8,790 nt of DNA from Bacteroidota bacterium (GTDB lineage Bacteria; Bacteroidota; Rhodothermia; Rhodothermales; UBA10348): NCBI GenBank assembly GCA_024640835.1, contig JAHEEH010000053.1, positions 1 to 8,790 of the forward strand. Reading direction: 5' to 3'. Position 1 is the stretch's first letter, and every line of letters begins with the position of its first letter. Both the position numbers and the translations under genes were made by a program. Positions 8,096 to 8,790 of this stretch are shown in pieces. Under the pieces are notes generated by a model, which did not search any database, was not told where the DNA came from, and saw nothing but the letters and a program-made list of their open reading frames with translations.

Positions 8096-8455
8096 ATGGC
8101 CAATTTCCATCTCGAGGACTTTGCGCGCCGGCTGATTGCCGAGACGTTGTTCTATGACGAGGAGTATGAGGCCCTCGGCAACCTGAGCCTCGTGGACCCC
8201 TCCGCGACGCGCGAGGCCTTCGTAGCCTCCTACGCGCCCGAGGACGGCGTTTTCGTCATCGAGGAGGCCACCGAGTGGGAGGAGTACGAGCCCGGGGACG
8301 CCGACGACATCGGGTACGCCCTGGCGGTGGACAGCCGTGAGCACGGCTCCTACGACACGCCCGACGAAGCCGCGGCGGCACTCCTGGACCTGGCCCGCAA
8401 GCACAACCTGGCGCCCAGCATCACCCTCCTGTTCGAGGAAGACGACGCTGGCTGA
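8096..8455 (+). CDS. Small highly acidic protein of unknown function
   Basis: This 119-residue protein was not recognised. It has about 30 Asp/Glu against 6 Arg/Lys, giving a strongly negative net charge, and no cysteine, signal peptide or membrane segment, so it is probably cytoplasmic and soluble. By eye it divides into an N-terminal amphipathic helix (residues 4-27, HLEDFARRLIAETLFYDEEY), a helix near 36-45, a strand GVFVIEE (51-57), a very acidic turn (EWEEYEPGDADD), a strand IGYALAVDS (72-80), a helix TPDEAAAALLDLARKH (88-103) and a short strand SITLLFE, suggesting a compact alpha/beta fold. The ATG at 8096 is chosen because everything upstream in frame is Arg/Pro-rich shadow. A GTG at 8081 would add only VPRPI. 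No Shine-Dalgarno is visible, which is common in Bacteroidota. Its clean structure pattern and non-shadow composition support a real gene. It overlaps the convergent DUF423 gene by 35 bases. Confidence 0.8.
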   Translation: MANFHLEDFARRLIAETLFYDEEYEALGNLSLVDPSATREAFVASYAPEDGVFVIEEATEWEEYEPGDADDIGYALAVDSREHGSYDTPDEAAAALLDLARKHNLAPSITLLFEEDDAG

Positions 8456-8790
8456 GTCCCCAGGCGACGACGAGGCTCCACCCCGCCAGGTAACCGACGC
8501 CTCCCAGGGGCGTCACGGCTCCGAAGGAGGCGGTGTCGGTCAGCACGAGCGCGAACAGGCTTCCGGAAAAGAGCACGGTGCCGACGACGAAACAGGTCGC
8601 GGCGTAACGGAGCATCCGGCTGTCTCCATCCCTCCCCAGGACCACGACGAGAAGGATCGCCAGGGCGTGCATCATCTGGTACCGGACCGCCGTATCGAAC
8701 ACGTCCAGACGCTCCGGGGACACGATGTCCTTCAGGGCGTGGGCACCGAACGCGCCGGCGGCCACGGCCAGCCCGGCCAGTGTCGAGCCG
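8421..8790 (-). CDS. DUF423 family small membrane protein (5' partial)
   Basis: This is an inner-membrane protein of the DUF423 family (YgdD/YwdK type), whose function is not established. 122 residues are visible. The frame continues to the window edge with GSTLAGLA before the GTG at 8763-8765, and the family's first helix (L-A-x-A-x-GAFGAH) includes these residues, so that GTG is not the start and only a few N-terminal residues are missing. Family landmarks in order: GAFGAHAL at residues 12-19; YQMMHALAILL at 37-47 in the second membrane segment; LFSGSLFALVL at 73-83 in the third; and VTPLGGVGYLAGW at 92-104 leading into the fourth. The tail QRRLPRTGG is positively charged, consistent with a cytoplasmic end. 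The length fits the usual 120-130 residues. It is transcribed toward the acidic gene, and its last 11 codons and stop lie inside that gene's 3' end. Confidence 0.93.
   Translation of the reverse strand, partial: GSTLAGLAVAAGAFGAHALKDIVSPERLDVFDTAVRYQMMHALAILLVVVLGRDGDSRMLRYAATCFVVGTVLFSGSLFALVLTDTASFGAVTPLGGVGYLAGWSLVVAWGLSQRRLPRTGG

Noticed and set aside
8444..8465. CTGG...CCAG inverted repeat as a bidirectional terminator
   Set aside because: Only four perfect pairs and no T-run on either strand.

Overview
This window comes from a GC-rich member of the Bacteroidota/FCB group. The main reason is a nearly complete SprA (Sov) gene, the giant outer-membrane translocon of the type IX secretion system (T9SS), which is essentially confined to that group. 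The strong GC bias, the many long antisense shadow frames it creates and the absence of clear Shine-Dalgarno sites fit a Rhodothermota-like lineage better than low-GC Flavobacteriia. A T9SS-bearing relative such as Gemmatimonadota cannot be excluded from sequence alone.

Layout. Positions 2-7162 (+) hold sprA, which enters from the left edge already in frame, so its N-terminus (signal peptide and the first couple of hundred residues) lies outside. Its TGA stop overlaps by one base the ATG of lipB (7162-8001, +), an octanoyl-ACP:protein octanoyltransferase with all active-site motifs intact. A 94-base gap follows, with a GC-rich hairpin and an AT-rich promoter-like element. Then comes a small, very acidic protein of unknown function (8096-8455, +). 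A DUF423 four-helix membrane protein lies on the opposite strand (8421 to the right edge, -), overlapping the acidic gene tail to tail by 35 bases and losing its start at the window end.

How the genes relate. SprA forms the pore through which T9SS cargo crosses the outer membrane. LipB starts lipoate assembly on the E2 subunits of 2-oxoacid dehydrogenases and on GcvH. They share no known pathway, but the TGATG junction suggests they are co-transcribed and possibly translationally coupled. The acidic protein appears to have its own promoter. The DUF423 gene is a separate convergent unit.

No mobile element, CRISPR array, RNA gene or evident new multi-gene system was found. The less ordinary points are a highly charged coiled-coil insert inside the SprA barrel region, the sprA-lipB coupling and the acidic orphan protein.
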